The notes under the pieces were generated by a model. It was given only the letters and a program-made list of their open reading frames with translations, was not told the DNA's origin and searched no databases. DNA of 64,000 bases from Teratosphaeria epicoccoides. Lineage: Eukaryota > Ascomycota > Dothideomycetes > Mycosphaerellales > Teratosphaeriaceae. The stretch covers positions 186,001-250,000 of the forward strand of contig JADDMT010000044.1 in NCBI GenBank assembly GCA_021401465.1. The letters run 5' to 3'. The position numbers and the translations under genes were made by a program. Below are positions 10,407-20,387 of this stretch, piece after piece. Every line of letters starts with the position of its first letter. Within the stretch, counting starts at the first letter, position 1.

Positions 10407-12358
10407 ATGCACGAAAATTTGGGAAAACTTCTTGACTCTCTTTCCTGCGCACTCGCCTATCCTCGTGGCACGTTCGGTCGTCAACAAATGAACCACTCCA
10501 TCACGACTGTGGAGGAACAACTGAAAGCACGAGCGGGGAAGCTTTTCTGTGCTGAATTCGAGGATGGCAGCCGCGAACCTCAGGCACGAGTGGGATTCAT
10601 TGAGCTGTGTTCTGTGGAGAATGGTCCGCAATCCTATGGCCGGTCGGTGAAGCATGCAATGCCATTGAGCTTACAAACCCGCCAGAATATCGACAATTCG
10701 AAATTAAAACTTCCATAGATCTCGATCAGCACCTTCGACTAGCAGCCACTGAGCTAACGCCCGACCCACTGCAGAGGTTCATGTCAGTATGAACCGCCGA
10801 TATGCTCGTCATAGATACCCTAACAGGATTGCTCAAGCAGATTCATCAGCGCTCCGAATGCTCGAGCAGCGCTTCGGGTCACCAAGAAGATGTTTCTGCA
10901 AATTTTGACATACCACCAGACGATGCCTGCCTTCCTCCACTTCGTTTTTCCTTTCGGCAGACAACACTATGCAAGAGATTTCCACTTCACAGGCTTTCGC
11001 AGCGAAGGCAGCTATAGCTCACCAAGACCGGAGCTTCATATTCCAGAACTGGGAAGATCTGGCTACCAAGTCGAAATTTGCTACAGCCTCAAGTCCGTCG
11101 AGCGTGCCGAAGGAGTAGAGCCATGGTCGATCAGACAGTGCTCGGTTCACCATCGGTATGATCTTCGCAAGCACCGGATGACCTGGATCATAGTGAAAGC
11201 CAACAGTCTGATCCAGGACGCCGTCCAACATCACTTGTCAAACCTATCTATTGCAGATCGTCGACGCATGTCGGTTGGCTCTGAGGCACTTGCGAACAGT
11301 CTGACCATTCACAGGATGATTGTTGCCTGGTCTGTGGAAAGTTGGCATCTATACATCAATGACATGGAATCGTCCATACAGGAGAAGACGCGGCGCGCAC
11401 TATACATACCTCTGGAGCAAACCGTTCCTGGCTACAAAGCAAGGACCAGGACAGATTCTTCTTTGAGCAAGCTTGCGGCCAGGCGAACGCTATCCTGGCA
11501 GACAGTCAGCCGGACCTGGAAATCTAAGCCAAACTCTACGTGGGGTAGTGAGAAGGACGCTGACGAAGACGTTGAGCCAGCCATAGACGACTTCTGTTTC
11601 AGAGATTTGCAAGAAATTCAGCGGTTTGAAGAGAAGGCCAATGAGGTTTTGATGGTTGTTCGATCGAACATGAACGTGATCCACGACATAGAGCGAGAAT
11701 ATCAAAAATGCCTGGAATCTAACACATTGACAGCGGCAGAGGTAACGGAAAGCCAAGCAGACCTTGAAGATTTCGCACAATATCTACAAAGTATCGGCAA
11801 AGACTTCGTCATGCAGCAGTCTCGGATCGACACACTCATCCACATGCTATCTGACAGGAAAACATTGGTAAGCTGCTATTTACCGCGGCTTAATCAAAGA
11901 TCCTGACTTACCTGTAAATAGCTTCAGGGCATCCTACAATACCGCAATATGGAAAAGCAACAAGTATCTGCTCACAATATGGAGCTCATGACTCAGGAAA
12001 TGCACGCAATTGCCCAGAAGACAAAGGTCGAGACTGTCTCCATGCGGATCATCACAATTGTGACTATGTTCTTTTTGCCAGGCACGTTCATATCCGTGAG
12101 TAATGCGAAGGTTGGTTATCCCGGAGCACTGTAGACTAACGAATGCAGACGCTAATGAGCACCGATATCGTGAACTTCAATCAAGACGGATCGAAATCTG
12201 GTTTCTCACTTGACAATATTGGCGCTGGTCCATTGCAGCTATACTTGATGGCAAGTTTGCCTCTGCTTTGTCTGACTCTACTGGTGTGGCTAGGAGTATA
12301 CAAATGGGAGCAGCGGAGAGAGCGCAAGTCGCTTGAGCTTTCAGAGGAGCAGTGCTGA
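10407..12358 (+). CDS. Fungal CorA-like membrane protein
   Basis: Exon ends that can be placed: ...-10782, 10841-11867, 11922-12095, 12149-12358. Introns start GTCAGT, GTAAGC and GTGAGT. The first part (from ATG 10407) and the frame leading to 10782 differ, so another intron must lie at about 10600-10690; I could not fix it. The middle resembles fungal CorA-like proteins (RFIFISAPNARAALRVTKKM, then ILTYHQTMPAFLHFVFPFG). A long coiled coil precedes KVETVSMRIITIVTMFFLPG and a second helix (LYLMASLPLLCLTLLVWLGV). These two C-terminal membrane segments match CorA Mg2+ channels, but the pore GMN motif is replaced by LMSTDIV. Mg2+ transport is therefore doubtful; many such fungal relatives are of unknown role. 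The kinase-vWA gene follows ~510 bp downstream on the same strand. Confidence 0.8.
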
Positions 12359-12871
12359 AATGACCTCGCTTAGCGGGCAGGGTCGCTTGTTGCCTTCGCC
12401 AATAGTTCGCAATCTGTATCTGGATAGCCTTTGGTTGAAACGCTCTACCCGTGACCGGGGTCTGTGGCGCCACAATCGGACCCCATGCTGCTGAGATGAT
12501 TCCCAACACCCTCACACCGGTTCGAGCTCACGAGGTCAGCTGCAGGCTTCAGCTCTTCGCTGGCGCATGCATGCTGGATGGCAGCCCGCTTCGCAGCTGC
12601 TCCGCCTTGGTCCATGCTCTTTGTGCGTTCGTATCTCCAATACGGTGTTTTGTCTGACTTGCGTCGCGAACACCTGCGCTACTCCTTGAAGGCCAAGCGT
12701 GGTGTCTGGCTTGTCGATTTGAGGCGCCCAGTGCTCACAGGACCGGCGCCAACAGCTTGCATGACCTAAGACAGTGACCATCAGCGGCAATCAGTCACTC
12801 GTCCATCGTGGAAGTCCAATCACCTATCGCAGGCGTGCTACAAGAGTGCGCACAATGTCTGAGTGGTGGAA
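12359..12871. other. Intergenic, no supported gene
   Basis: About 510 bp between the CorA-like and kinase-vWA genes. It must hold the latter's promoter. Nothing specific is recognised. Confidence 0.4.
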
Positions 12872-15800
12872 ATGTCGGACACATATGCGCAGCACCTGCG
12901 CGACTGGATCCAGCACCAATCTGTACAAGCGTACAACATTGCAAGCAATGCCGGAGCACCAGAGACCTATCGCTTCCTACCACGTGGTGTTGCTGAGCAG
13001 CACCTGAAGGCCGACAATTATCTATGGACCAGACGTCTTTTGGAAGAGACATTCGACAGAAGAGTCACTCCTGGTATCAGCAACGTCGCCAATCATTATG
13101 GTCGTATTTTTTGCATACTCACGACTCTCGGGAAGCAGCGTTTCATTGCAACATTCGAGAAACACGGCGCACTGTCGGATACGAGACTACCTTTTGACAC
13201 ACGGCCCCCCAGTTTCCCGGATGATCCAGATGATCCACATTTCTTCACCAAGTTCGTTTATCGTCAATGGCAGTTCTGCAGCAGAGTGCTTGAGAACGGT
13301 GCCGGTGGTGTAATCCCAGTGCACGAAGTGCTTCCGTTTGTAAATTTGGACAAGAGAGGCACAGGAGGAAGCGCTACAGTGTACCGGGCGAAGGTGCATG
13401 AAGAACATGACCATCTCCGGCAATCGTCTGTTGACGATCATTTGACCACCACCAGTCTTGCACATTGTTATGCACTCAAGACATTTCGCAGGAGTAGACG
13501 TGGTAGCGAAAACAGCTACGAGCAGGAGAAAGATGCGTTTCGTGTCCTTACCGAGTCCAGAGAGGGTGCTTCGCCAGGCTTGATCGCGTTTTTCGGAGGC
13601 TTTGAATATGGCAACACTTTCAACATTCTGCTCGAGTATGCTGATGGCGGCAATTTGAACGAATTCATGCGCGACCAGGAGCAGCCTCGATCGTGTCGTG
13701 AAGCTATTGACTTATGGAACAATGTCTTTGAAACCATCAAGGGCTTGTTCCACATACACAACCAGTACTTGCATGGACCGAGGATCGAGTACCAAGCAAT
13801 CATGCGTCAAGGGTAAGTAATGCTGCACGAGCTGCACGAGTCTTATGCTAACACGCCAAGGTGGCATTTCGACCTGAAACCAGACAACATTCTCCTCGTC
13901 AAGACAGATACCAGTAGGCCTTCCCAGTGGAAGCTTAAGATCGCCGACCTTGGACTGGCACATTTTGAAGTCATGATTGATGGCGAACCAGAGGACATAT
14001 GTCAGGACAAATTTGGCACACGCACTTACGATGGGTTTTGAGAAGATCAAGAGCCGCCCATACAGCTGACTGACCATGAGTACAGGTGCTCCAGAGACTT
14101 ATGCACCCTCGGCATATACCGAATTCCACAAGAACAATGTGAAAAAGAGCATCGATATCTGGTCGCTTGGTGCTGTATACAGTGAGATTGTTGTCTGGAC
14201 AGTCAGAGGTTGGCGCGGTGTCGTGGACTTCAGAACACGTCGGAAAGAGGTCATTAGTCGAATCAATGGCTTCCGGATCAGTGATTGCTTTCACGACGGG
14301 CAACAACCACTTGAGGTGGTCACGAGGCTTGACGAGAATCTTGAACCGCAATGTCCTCATTCCTGCAACGCCCGCCAGGATTCCACAGATCACTCCGCGG
14401 TTCGGCGCCTCATGTCAACTGTCATAGACAGCATGATCTTGGAAATGTTGAACAAGAATCCCGACTCACGTCCTACAGCGGCGCAGCTCGACAGTAAAGC
14501 GGAAGCTATTCTTCGACGCGCAGAGGTATTCGATAAGCAGAGGAAGGAGGCAGAGCGAACAGCCGCGGCGCAACCCATCACTGCGAGTGCATATTCGAGC
14601 GCCGGCTTCCTGGACCAGTCAGACGTTCATGTTCTGACATTGAGCCCTGATGAAATTTCCTCAAGGAGAGAGAACCAAGGTGCAGGAATTCGGCCGACCT
14701 CAGCTCCTCGTGTTCGTGCCTGTGGAGCAGGTCGTACCTCACCGTTGCAAGCTCCACCGAGGAATAGTGACTCACCGTCGCTGCCATCAAGTACGCCGCG
14801 GCTTTTCTCCGCACCCTTGCGCGATAGTTTGACTTCAACGCGCAGACCAAACAGAACCAGTAGCCTCAACATACCGCGGCCGTGGCATACATCTTCAAGC
14901 TCATTCAGTGCTGATATGCGGCTCTCCATGGACGACTGGAATGCCACGAGACAAAGCTGGGGTATTCAGGAGAGTAGCAGGGAAGGCGCTATCGCAGAAC
15001 GGATCAGCCGGATTTCGAGTGATCATGCGTCAGACCCGCAGCCCGACTTGCTGTCTTCGGAGTTTGCGTCGCATGACCTACACCAACGCAGCGAGCCTAG
15101 CGGACATTTCAATCGTCCGGAACACCTGTCGGTCGATGAAGTGAAGAGCTGGTATAAGACCAGAAAAGAGGACGATAAGAATGCCAGGTTGAAAGACGAC
15201 TATTTGCTGTCTTACCTCGAGGACCGAGACCACGTAAGACTCGTCAGGCATAGTCACATGGCATCACGCTGACTGGACCACTGTTAGGTTTTCATCATCG
15301 ATGATGCAGAGTCGATGGACGCACACTGGCAAGAAGTCAAAGAGCTTGCCAAATTGCTGATCTACATAACCAAGACCGCCGACAAGGATGGAATCGATGT
15401 GTATTTTCTGAGTTCAACAAGATCCCGAAATTACACTCGCTCTAGTGAAGCAGCTGCGAACATAGGACGCCAACGTCGGGCTGGCAAAACTTCTATTGAT
15501 GCGGTCATCCACCAGGAGGCGCACAAGTATTGCAGAAGGACTGACGCTTACTTGAAGCGGTCCGCGATACTGCCACGAGCGCCTCCGCCGAAGAAGAGGA
15601 GTCTCTACGTGTTCACTAATGGCAAACTTGAGCATGGCGGTCAGAACCAAGGACATGATTCCATCGAGATGCTCGTCAACAAATTGGTAGGTGCGTCACT
15701 GAGCCGGATGCAGTTCGGAATTCAGTTTATTCGCTTTGGCCATGACTCTGCCGGCAGCGCTCGTTTAAACGCCCTGGACCGCCTGAACCAGATCAGGGAT

Positions 15801-16001
15801 CTGAAGCTGTAAGTTGTGAGCTTCTGGTGAGATGCAAAAAGGCTGAACGTGCTGACACATCACAGCAACATAGTCGATGCTGAACCATCTGATGGTAATG
15901 TGTGGAAAATGTTCCAGGGAGCAATCAACGAACGATTCGACGATGATATCCCGGTGTCTGATACGGCCACGGCACCCGACAGAACGCGGCTCAAGGCGTA
16001 G
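12872..16001 (+). CDS. Protein kinase fused to a von Willebrand A-like domain
   Basis: Five exons: 12872-13812, 13861-14034, 14081-15233, 15288-15808, 15866-16001, giving 974 residues. The intron at 14035-14080 has weak sites (GTTTTG, GAG), but this junction keeps frame into the APE motif. Residues 1-150 form an N-terminal region of a fungal-specific kinase group (PHFFTKFVYRQWQFCSRVL). The kinase domain spans about 155-520: Gly loop RGTGGSATVYRAKV, Lys in CYALKTF, catalytic loop WHFDLKPDNILL, IADLGLAHF in place of DFG, GAPETY, and DIWSLGAVYSEIVVW. Catalytic Lys and both Asp are present, but HRD is HFD, so it is a non-RD kinase. A Ser-rich linker follows. The C-terminal ~230 residues begin VFIIDDAESMDAHW, a vWA-like fold with a changed MIDAS (DxAxS). 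Substrate unknown; a signalling role is inferred. Confidence 0.82.
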
Positions 16002-16561
16002 CATACCAACATCAGAGGCTCATGCGGCCATGCTCTGGCATGAACCGACCAGTCACTGCACTAGGTTCTCGGTCTTGAAAAGCTCGACTTGCAATTTGCT
16101 CAATGCCTCGAGCTTGCAGCACTTCTTACGAGCTGCTGTACGAGTCTCGCAATATGCGATGGTCGATTGAGTCTGTGAGCTCATGAAGGTGCATAAATAA
16201 TGTGGTCACTCCACTGTTTCTCTTTGGCCGGGCGTGAAGCTGTAGGGATTTTTAATGAGGTGCTGCGTTCATCTGCAGCTGTACAACCTTGGAAGGATTC
16301 CTGCATGCTGATGTCAACATTTTGCCATGCTTCTCACAACATCATCCTCATTTGGACATCCGCCGAAGGATCTGGGAGATAGACCACGTCTTGCGGCTCA
16401 GATCGGCCCATTTGAAAACGCCTAAGTCCGTCGGAGGGAGCGACGGAGACAAATGTGGAGCATTCTGGATCGGCGTAAGCAACATTTTATTTAATATCTG
16501 CACTTTTCTAGAGCATTTTTTGGGCCTTATCAAATGTAGCGGACCTTGAAGCAGAGCAACA
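16002..16561. other. Intergenic, no supported gene
   Basis: About 560 bp between the kinase-vWA gene and the short-chain dehydrogenase. An A/T-rich stretch (AACATTTTATTTAATATC) near 16481 is probably part of the dehydrogenase promoter. Confidence 0.4.
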
Positions 16562-17436
16562 ATGGCACAGAAATCGGTTTTCTTCATCACGGGAGCGAAC
16601 ACTGGGCTCGGTCTAGAGATTGTCCACGCACTTGCTAAAGAGTCTACAGGCTACGAAATCATCATCGGCTCTCGGACTGTAGAGAAAGGCCACGAAGCAG
16701 CGGGACAGATCAACAAAGAAATACCGAACACGACCAGTACTCTCAGCGTTGTCCAGATCGATATTGGCTCTGATGAGTCAATCGATAAGGCGATTCAACA
16801 CATCCAGTCAAAATATGGCAAGCTTGATGTCCTTGTAAACAATGCTGGAGGCGGGTTCGACCGTCAAATCCAAGACGGCACTCTTACAATTCGTGAGGCG
16901 TTCAACAAGACGTGGGATGTCAATGTTTCCGGCACACATGTTCTGACGACGCACGCCATACCTCTGCTGCTCAAGTCCAGCGACCCACGCCTGCTTTTTA
17001 TGACCAGCGGAACATCACCGTTGTCAGAGACCGAGAGGCAGGATCAACCCATGTTCCAGCGACTTAACGCTGCCTTGCCCGCCGGATGGCCGAAAGAACA
17101 TCAGCTGAACTCGATAACTGCGTATCGAAGTGCAAAGACAGGGTTGAACATGATTATGCGCGAGTGGGTGAAGACCTTGGGTAATGACGGAGTGAAGATT
17201 TGGGCCATCTCGCCAGGCTTTTTGGCTACTGGGCTTGCTGGCATTGGGGCAGAGACGCTGAAGAAGGTATGTCCCATTAATTGCGAGCTTCAAGAAGTTC
17301 AGAGTGCTAACATCAGCGGCAGATGGGTGCAAGGGACCCGGCAGAGGGAGGTGAATTTGTGAAAGACGTTATTCAGGGGAAAAGAGACCAAGATGTTGGG
17401 AAGGCGATTCGTTCCGATATGATACAGCCTTGGTAA
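16562..17436 (+). CDS. Short-chain dehydrogenase/reductase
   Basis: Exons 16562-17266 and 17323-17436 flank a 56-nt intron (GTATGT, branch GCTAAC, acceptor GGCAG), giving 272 residues. Classical SDR features are in order: the nucleotide-binding TGANTGLG (residues 10-17), an acidic DI at the end of the beta-strand, NNAG (about 93-96), the catalytic Ser in FMTSGTSP, and Tyr-Lys in YRSAK, followed by ISPGFLATGLAG. The residue after the second strand is Ser-Arg (GSRT), which suggests NADPH preference. The substrate cannot be read from sequence. It stands alone between unrelated genes, and nothing points to a biosynthetic cluster. Confidence 0.9.
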
Positions 17437-17852
17437 GAGGCAGAGGCGCTGACTAGCGCCAAGAGGTTCTTTCTCGGCCTCAAGATTTGAGAAAGCCATC
17501 GCGTTATGAAGTACGGTGACCGCAGTGTTCCCATTAGCCGGCCGACGTGTCAAGCAGGTGATACTCAGGCTAGAGTCAGCACTTTGATGCTTGAACACTA
17601 CCATCAGTCAATTCCATTGCGTCAACAAGCAGTCAACGTGTCAGCGACGGTGTCCATGTACCCCGCCAACGTCACCACTGAGGGGCAGCCTTTGCGCGCG
17701 ACATGAAGATCAATTACATGCCCAATTAGGCCATTAGGCTAAGGACACAGACTTATTGCCGGACGGTAGCCAAACGCAGGCCAAAATAAATATTCCAGAG
17801 TTCCCCTTCGTGCTCGTAGAAGGAGACTTCCAGCGTCATCACGTTGCCCAGC
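17437..17852. other. Intergenic, promoter side of tautomerase gene
   Basis: About 415 bp. The segment CAAAATAAATATTCC near 17781 is A/T-rich, ~70 bp before the tautomerase ATG, and could act as a core promoter. No ORF is supported. Confidence 0.4.
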
Positions 17853-18443
17853 ATGCCTCTCTATGAAGTTCAGCACGCAATCCCATTGACCGCCTCACAA
17901 GAAGACGATCTAGCAATCGCAATCACGGACATCCACTCCACGAAATTCACAACCCCCAGGATCTTCGTCAACGTTTCCTACAATGACGTCTCCAAAACCG
18001 CCAGCTACATCGGCGGCAAGCGCCGCACAGGCAACCACATTCGCGCCCACGTGCGCGTTGGCCCCAGTCGTACACAAGAAGACTGGGACGATCTCTCCCA
18101 CCAAGTGACCAAAGCATGGGATCGCATTATTGGTGTCGGGCTGCCCAAGGTCAAGCGAGCGGCGCCGAATCCCGATACGAGTTTGAGGTCTTTTATCATT
18201 TTGGGCGGCTTGGTCGGGGGGCTTGAGGCAGGTTTTGTGTTGCCGCCGGCGGGTGGTGATGTGAAGTGGTTGAAGGAGAATTGGGCGGCGTTTAACAAGA
18301 AGGCTGAAGAAGGGGATGAGGACTTCGTAGAGATGGTGAAGGAAGTGAAGGAGAGAGGCTTGCTGGAGGATGCCAACGGTTTTGATATTCAGCATGCGCA
18401 AAAAAGGTTGGATGAGGAGTTGGGGTGGGGTGACAGTGCGTAG
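17853..18443 (+). CDS. Tautomerase of the cis-CaaD-like family
   Basis: A single exon of 196 residues. The start MPLYEVQHAIPLT puts Pro directly after the initiator Met, as required for the catalytic N-terminal proline of the tautomerase superfamily. This supports ATG 17853 over 17844. Conserved features follow the fungal cis-3-chloroacrylic-acid-dehalogenase-like group: AIAITDIHSTKF with the His near position 28, an RIFVNVSYN strand, GGKRRTGNHIRAHVRVG with Arg residues near position 70, and SFIILGGLVGGLEAGFVLPP. The last ~50 residues form a charged helical extension. Substrates of fungal members are mostly unknown, so dehalogenase activity should not be assumed. The gene converges on the SNARE gene, 109 bp away. 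Confidence 0.85.
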   Translation: MPLYEVQHAIPLTASQEDDLAIAITDIHSTKFTTPRIFVNVSYNDVSKTASYIGGKRRTGNHIRAHVRVGPSRTQEDWDDLSHQVTKAWDRIIGVGLPKVKRAAPNPDTSLRSFIILGGLVGGLEAGFVLPPAGGDVKWLKENWAAFNKKAEEGDEDFVEMVKEVKERGLLEDANGFDIQHAQKRLDEELGWGDSA

Positions 18444-18552
18444 AGTGGCTAGTGAAACGCCGAGTGCAGTACTGGAGTATCGTGAATCTGGTACACATTG
18501 ATAGCACATCCGCTTGAACGCGACAGGAGACAATATCATTAGTTCGTGCGCA

Positions 18553-19355
18553 TTAGTTGGAGCGACCCACGCACCTTCCCCAGGCTGCAAGGTAGTCAGT
18601 ATGTTGGCTCTAAGATCTGTCAATGACGTTGACTTACCAGGCAGACCGCATCCTGCTCCAACAAGCAGATAGACCAAGAATACGATGACGACAGCCAGCA
18701 GCACCATCAACCTAACGTTCTTCCACCACATCCTCCGCCTCAGCCCGCGACTCCTCACTCTGAAGTCCCTCGCGCTACCTCCCAATCTATCGGTCTTGTC
18801 AACCAATAGGTCTATTCTCTCCCCTCTTTCCAGCACCTGCTCAATATTCTGCGTCATTATGCCACGCACGTTATCGATATCGCGCTGCACATTCGCGAAC
18901 GCGTCATCTTGTCCTCCTTTCGTCGTGCCGTACTCCACCATGAGTGATTTGAGCTGCGAGTTGAAGGCAGCAGCGCCGTACGCAGGCAGTGAGTCGAAAT
19001 ATGTGCCGGCTGGATCGTACTCGCGCAAGAACCTCTTCTTGATCTCCACCAGGAAGCCAAATGGTACGCGCTTCCCTAGGTCTGCTTTGGCGACGACCAG
19101 GTACGTAAGACCTTTCGCGTTGAGGTTGTCTGTGCTGTTCGATGACTCCCGGCCATCAGCGATATAATGTATGAAGTTTGCGCCGTGCGTATATGTCTGC
19201 TTGGTCGAGCTATCGTGTGAGATCTTCGGCAGGATGACTGAGGCGAGGCCGCTGGCGCCAGAGACGGCGGAGGTGGTGTGCTCGGTGAGGATGGTATTGT
19301 TGTAGGCGATACAACTGTATAGAAGCGGCGTTGCCGGAGTTGATGATGAGGCCAT
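18553..19355 (-). CDS. NYV1: R-SNARE of the VAMP7/Nyv1 longin type
   Basis: On the minus strand the exons are 19355-18638 and 18584-18553, giving 249 residues. The 53-nt intron (GTAAGT...TTGCAG) interrupts the last codons, so the protein ends GCGLPAWGRCVGRSN, a short luminal tail. Residues 1-140 form a longin domain (LLYSCIAYNNTILTEH start). The SNARE motif follows (DNVRGIMTQNIEQVLERGER) with the zero-layer Arg in LERGER and the ending LVDKTDRLGGSARDFR. A single C-terminal membrane anchor (LMVLLAVVIVFLVYLLVGA) completes it. Family members act on endosome-vacuole or vacuole-vacuole fusion. The yeast symbol is used because of the vacuolar R-SNARE architecture; VAMP7/Sec22-type naming is also possible. 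Confidence 0.88.
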
Positions 19356-19843
19356 AGTGGCAGCAAGTTTACACTGTCGGTGCTGGACTGATGGTACAGC
19401 GACCCGCTATGTTGACCCTCTCCGTGCGCGTATGTTAATCTTCTTTCACCCTACAGTGTCTGCCCGAGCGCTGTCCAATATCGATGTGGTGTCGGAGTGC
19501 GGGTCGTCGTGACTGTCTAGGCTGCTGCGATAGTCTTCGATATCCGCGCCACGATCATCGGTGCGAAGTGCCGGAACTTGCCGTTGAGGTCCAATGTGGG
19601 GAGATGCGGGGAACAGAAACCTCAGCCTCCAGCAATGTTGTCAGTGCGCAGCGTCGATCAGATGGTGTCGCGCGGTGGTGTGACTTGCCAGCTGCATTGA
19701 TGGTATCCTAGCTTCTTACCTTTTTGAAGGGGAGGAAATGCGCCATCAATATATTCCCATACCCAACAACCTCATTCTTCTTCTAAGGCATAACTGAGCG
19801 TGACGGAGACCAAACAGTCGAGATTGCTCGTTGACTTCCAACA
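19356..19843. other. Intergenic, no supported gene
   Basis: About 490 bp between the divergent SNARE gene and the 59-residue membrane protein gene; it presumably holds both promoters. Nothing specific is recognised. Confidence 0.4.
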
Positions 19844-20076
19844 ATGGCTTGGTTCAAGTATGCCGTAGCTCGCTCATCGATTCTCACGGCCATACTGACC
19901 TTCATCTCAGCCGCTGGAGCACAGCGTTCATCTCCATCGGCGTCCTAGGGGGCTCATACTTCGTGAAGCAATGGCGAGACGGAGAGCTCAAAAAACGCAA
20001 CGAAGGCACATATCACGTTGAGCCGCATAGATCGGGTCAGCGGTATGCCGATGGAGGCTCAAGTGCATCGATCTGA
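19844..20076 (+). CDS. Small single-pass membrane protein, 59 residues
   Basis: Exons 19844-19857 and 19911-20076 flank a 53-nt intron (GTATGC...CTCAG) placed four codons after ATG, in a good context (CAACAATGGC). The product begins MAWFNRWSTAFISIGVLGGS: a short N-terminus, one membrane helix (about residues 7-22) and a charged tail (KQWRDGELKKRNEG). The shape is that of small subunits of mitochondrial inner-membrane complexes or ER complexes, but I do not recognise the family. The coding call rests on the clean intron, start context and sensible topology. It lies convergent to YVC1, whose stop is ~310 bp away. Confidence 0.6.
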
Positions 20077-20387
20077 CGTTCTTCTCAGGCGGAGGCATCT
20101 GAAGACTGCAAAGACCCGCAAGTTCTGCGTGTCACAACAGCGACTCCGAACAAGAGTCATTATTCTACCGTCATCAACCATTACGAAGCTATACCGCTCT
20201 ATGCGAAACGAGTTTCCCTCCGCATCACTCATCCACCCAATGCACCTGATCTGCGGTGGCGAGATACTTCATGCTTAACGATGCTCCCTGAGGCGTATGC
20301 TCGAACGCTGTAACGCCACGTATCGCCCACGAAATACAACAGTCAGAAAACGACATCGCCCTCCCATTACACGTAAATGGCACTCAA
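20077..20387. other. Intergenic between convergent genes
   Basis: 311 bp holding the 3' ends of the small membrane protein gene and YVC1. Nothing else is seen. Confidence 0.4.

Noticed and set aside
10407..12358. CorA-like protein as a genuine Mg2+ channel
   Set aside because: The pore GMN motif is absent (LMSTDIV instead), so only the CorA-like fold is claimed.
12515..12535. Possible tRNA B-box at CGGTTCGAGCTC
   Set aside because: No matching A-box or cloverleaf could be built around it.
12872..16001. Kinase-vWA protein as a dead pseudokinase
   Set aside because: HRD is HFD and DFG is DLG, but catalytic Lys, both catalytic/metal Asp residues and the APE motif remain, so activity is plausible.
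16562..18443. Short-chain dehydrogenase plus tautomerase as a biosynthetic gene cluster
   Set aside because: No synthase, P450 or regulator nearby, and neighbours are a SNARE and a kinase; adjacency alone is not enough.
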